DNA of 64,000 bases from Gemmataceae bacterium (GTDB lineage Bacteria > Planctomycetota > Planctomycetia > Gemmatales > Gemmataceae), in the NCBI GenBank assembly GCA_019636445.1, contig JAHBXO010000004.1:124001-188000 (forward strand). Reading direction: 5' to 3'. Within the stretch, counting starts at the first letter, position 1. Each line of letters opens with the position of its first letter. The notes beneath the pieces are model-generated. The model saw nothing but the letters and a program-made list of their open reading frames with translations. It was not told the DNA's origin and searched no databases. Shown here in pieces: positions 63,337-64,000 of the stretch. Made by a program: the position numbers and the translations under genes.

Positions 63337-64000
63337 ATGAGCCGCACGCCATTTGCCCGCCCCGATGCGTTGATCGACTCGCCGCGCGACACGATGCTGC
63401 CGCCGGACGAGGACGATGTCGACGACCTGGATGAACCGGGCGAGGACGACACCGACCTCGATACCGCCGACGATCTGCCGCTCGAATCGATGGCCGAGGA
63501 AACGACCAGCGGCGTCGACGACGCGCTGGGTCTGTACCTCCGCCAGATGGGCGAGATCCGTCTCCTGAAGCGGGACGAAGAGCTGGCGATCGCGGAGCGG
63601 CTGGAGCGGGCGCGGACGCGGTTCCGGCACGCGGCGCTGTTCTGCACGCGGATCGTCGGCCGTGCGATGTTCACCTTCGAGCGCGTGATGGCGGGCAACA
63701 CGCCGGTCGACCCGACGATCGACGTTTACTCCAGCCCCGAAATGCGAATGAGCCGCCCGCAGATTCTCTCGCGGATGCCGCACAACCTGCCGCTGGTGCG
63801 CCGCCTGCTGCACGAGGAATCAGTGGCGTTCGTCGCCGGACTCGAACACGGCGCGACGGACGACCCGATCTGGCGCCGCCTCCGTTTCCGCCGCCTGCTG
63901 AAACTCAATCGGCTGATGGCGGAACTCTCCCCGCGGACCGAGTTCCTGGAACATTGGGTTGACGAACTGGTCGACATGGCGGACGAGATGAAGCACCTCG
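63337..64000 (+). CDS. RNA polymerase primary-type sigma-70 factor (5' part, truncated by window end)
   Basis: The frame is open from the ATG at 63337 to the end of the window (221 codons). It has an acidic stretch (about residues 24-50, DEDDVDDLDEPGEDDTDLD), then sigma-70 region 1.2 (DALGLYLRQMGEIRLLKRDE, followed by ELAIAERLERAR). The next 120 residues are basic and helical, in the place of the non-conserved region of primary sigma factors. Regions 2-4 are beyond the window. It probably belongs to the RpoD/SigA group or a close paralogue. Confidence 0.85.
   Translation, partial: MSRTPFARPDALIDSPRDTMLPPDEDDVDDLDEPGEDDTDLDTADDLPLESMAEETTSGVDDALGLYLRQMGEIRLLKRDEELAIAERLERARTRFRHAALFCTRIVGRAMFTFERVMAGNTPVDPTIDVYSSPEMRMSRPQILSRMPHNLPLVRRLLHEESVAFVAGLEHGATDDPIWRRLRFRRLLKLNRLMAELSPRTEFLEHWVDELVDMADEMKHL

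Overview
The window looks like chromosomal DNA of a high-GC planctomycete, probably Gemmata-like (Planctomycetota). The evidence is the gene content: a PSCyt1/DUF1549/DUF1553 cytochrome protein, a DUF1501 protein, tandem DUF1080 domains, NIPSNAP repeats, a BBP2-type beta-barrel porin, PQQ-propeller and Tat-exported Gfo/Idh/MocA proteins, three large Ser/Thr kinases, ECF sigma factors next to such proteins, and a subtilase with an N-terminal LEDRTTPA motif. No rRNA, tRNA, CRISPR array or prophage was seen. About 53 genes are supported. Most are single genes or two- to three-gene units.

Layout. 0-13 kb: MBL hydrolase (-), planctomycete cytochrome protein, a two-gene unit of a small membrane protein plus an IcmF-like membrane GTPase, metF, gamma-glutamyltransferase, DUF1501 protein, a double alpha/beta hydrolase. 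13-21 kb: Thr-rich secreted protein, trypsin-like protease with a small partner, lipoprotein, O-antigen ligase-like protein, SDR plus fatty acid desaturase, glycosyltransferase. 21-32 kb: BBP2 porin, HAD phosphatase/TIM-barrel pair, YkgJ-like protein, PQQ propeller, Gfo/Idh/MocA, orphan ABC permease, di-haem cytochrome, isomerase, zinc dehydrogenase. 32-38 kb: nitroreductase/quinone oxidoreductase pair, then an ECF sigma factor with a zinc-finger/kinase/WD40 fusion, and a DHDPS-family aldolase. 38-48 kb: subtilase, kinase-SUMF1 fusion with a TPR protein, three consecutive FKBP isomerase genes, a third kinase. 48-58 kb: amidohydrolase, ECF sigma factor followed by a membrane VWA protein, DUF1080, NIPSNAP, a HEAT/polyampholyte protein, a polytopic membrane protein, metallophosphoesterase. 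58-64 kb: convergent cpaF and CpaE-like genes with visibly fewer G/C-ending codons, an IS3-type transposase remnant, a hypothetical protein, and the 5' part of a primary-type sigma-70 gene running off the end.

The main themes are extracytoplasmic oxidation and carbohydrate chemistry, and membrane-linked signalling (two ECF loci, three kinases). Four kinds of long, hairpin-forming repeat lie between genes or in a gene's 5' end. Two kinds occur twice: a GC-rich one at 7.4 and 49.9 kb and an AT-rich one at 10.6 and 31.7 kb. The best candidates for something little described are the IcmF-like GTPase pair (3546-6455), the ECF/VWA locus (49392-52379), the repeat families, and a 21-bp divergent promoter (24224-24244) that predicts leaderless mRNAs in both directions.
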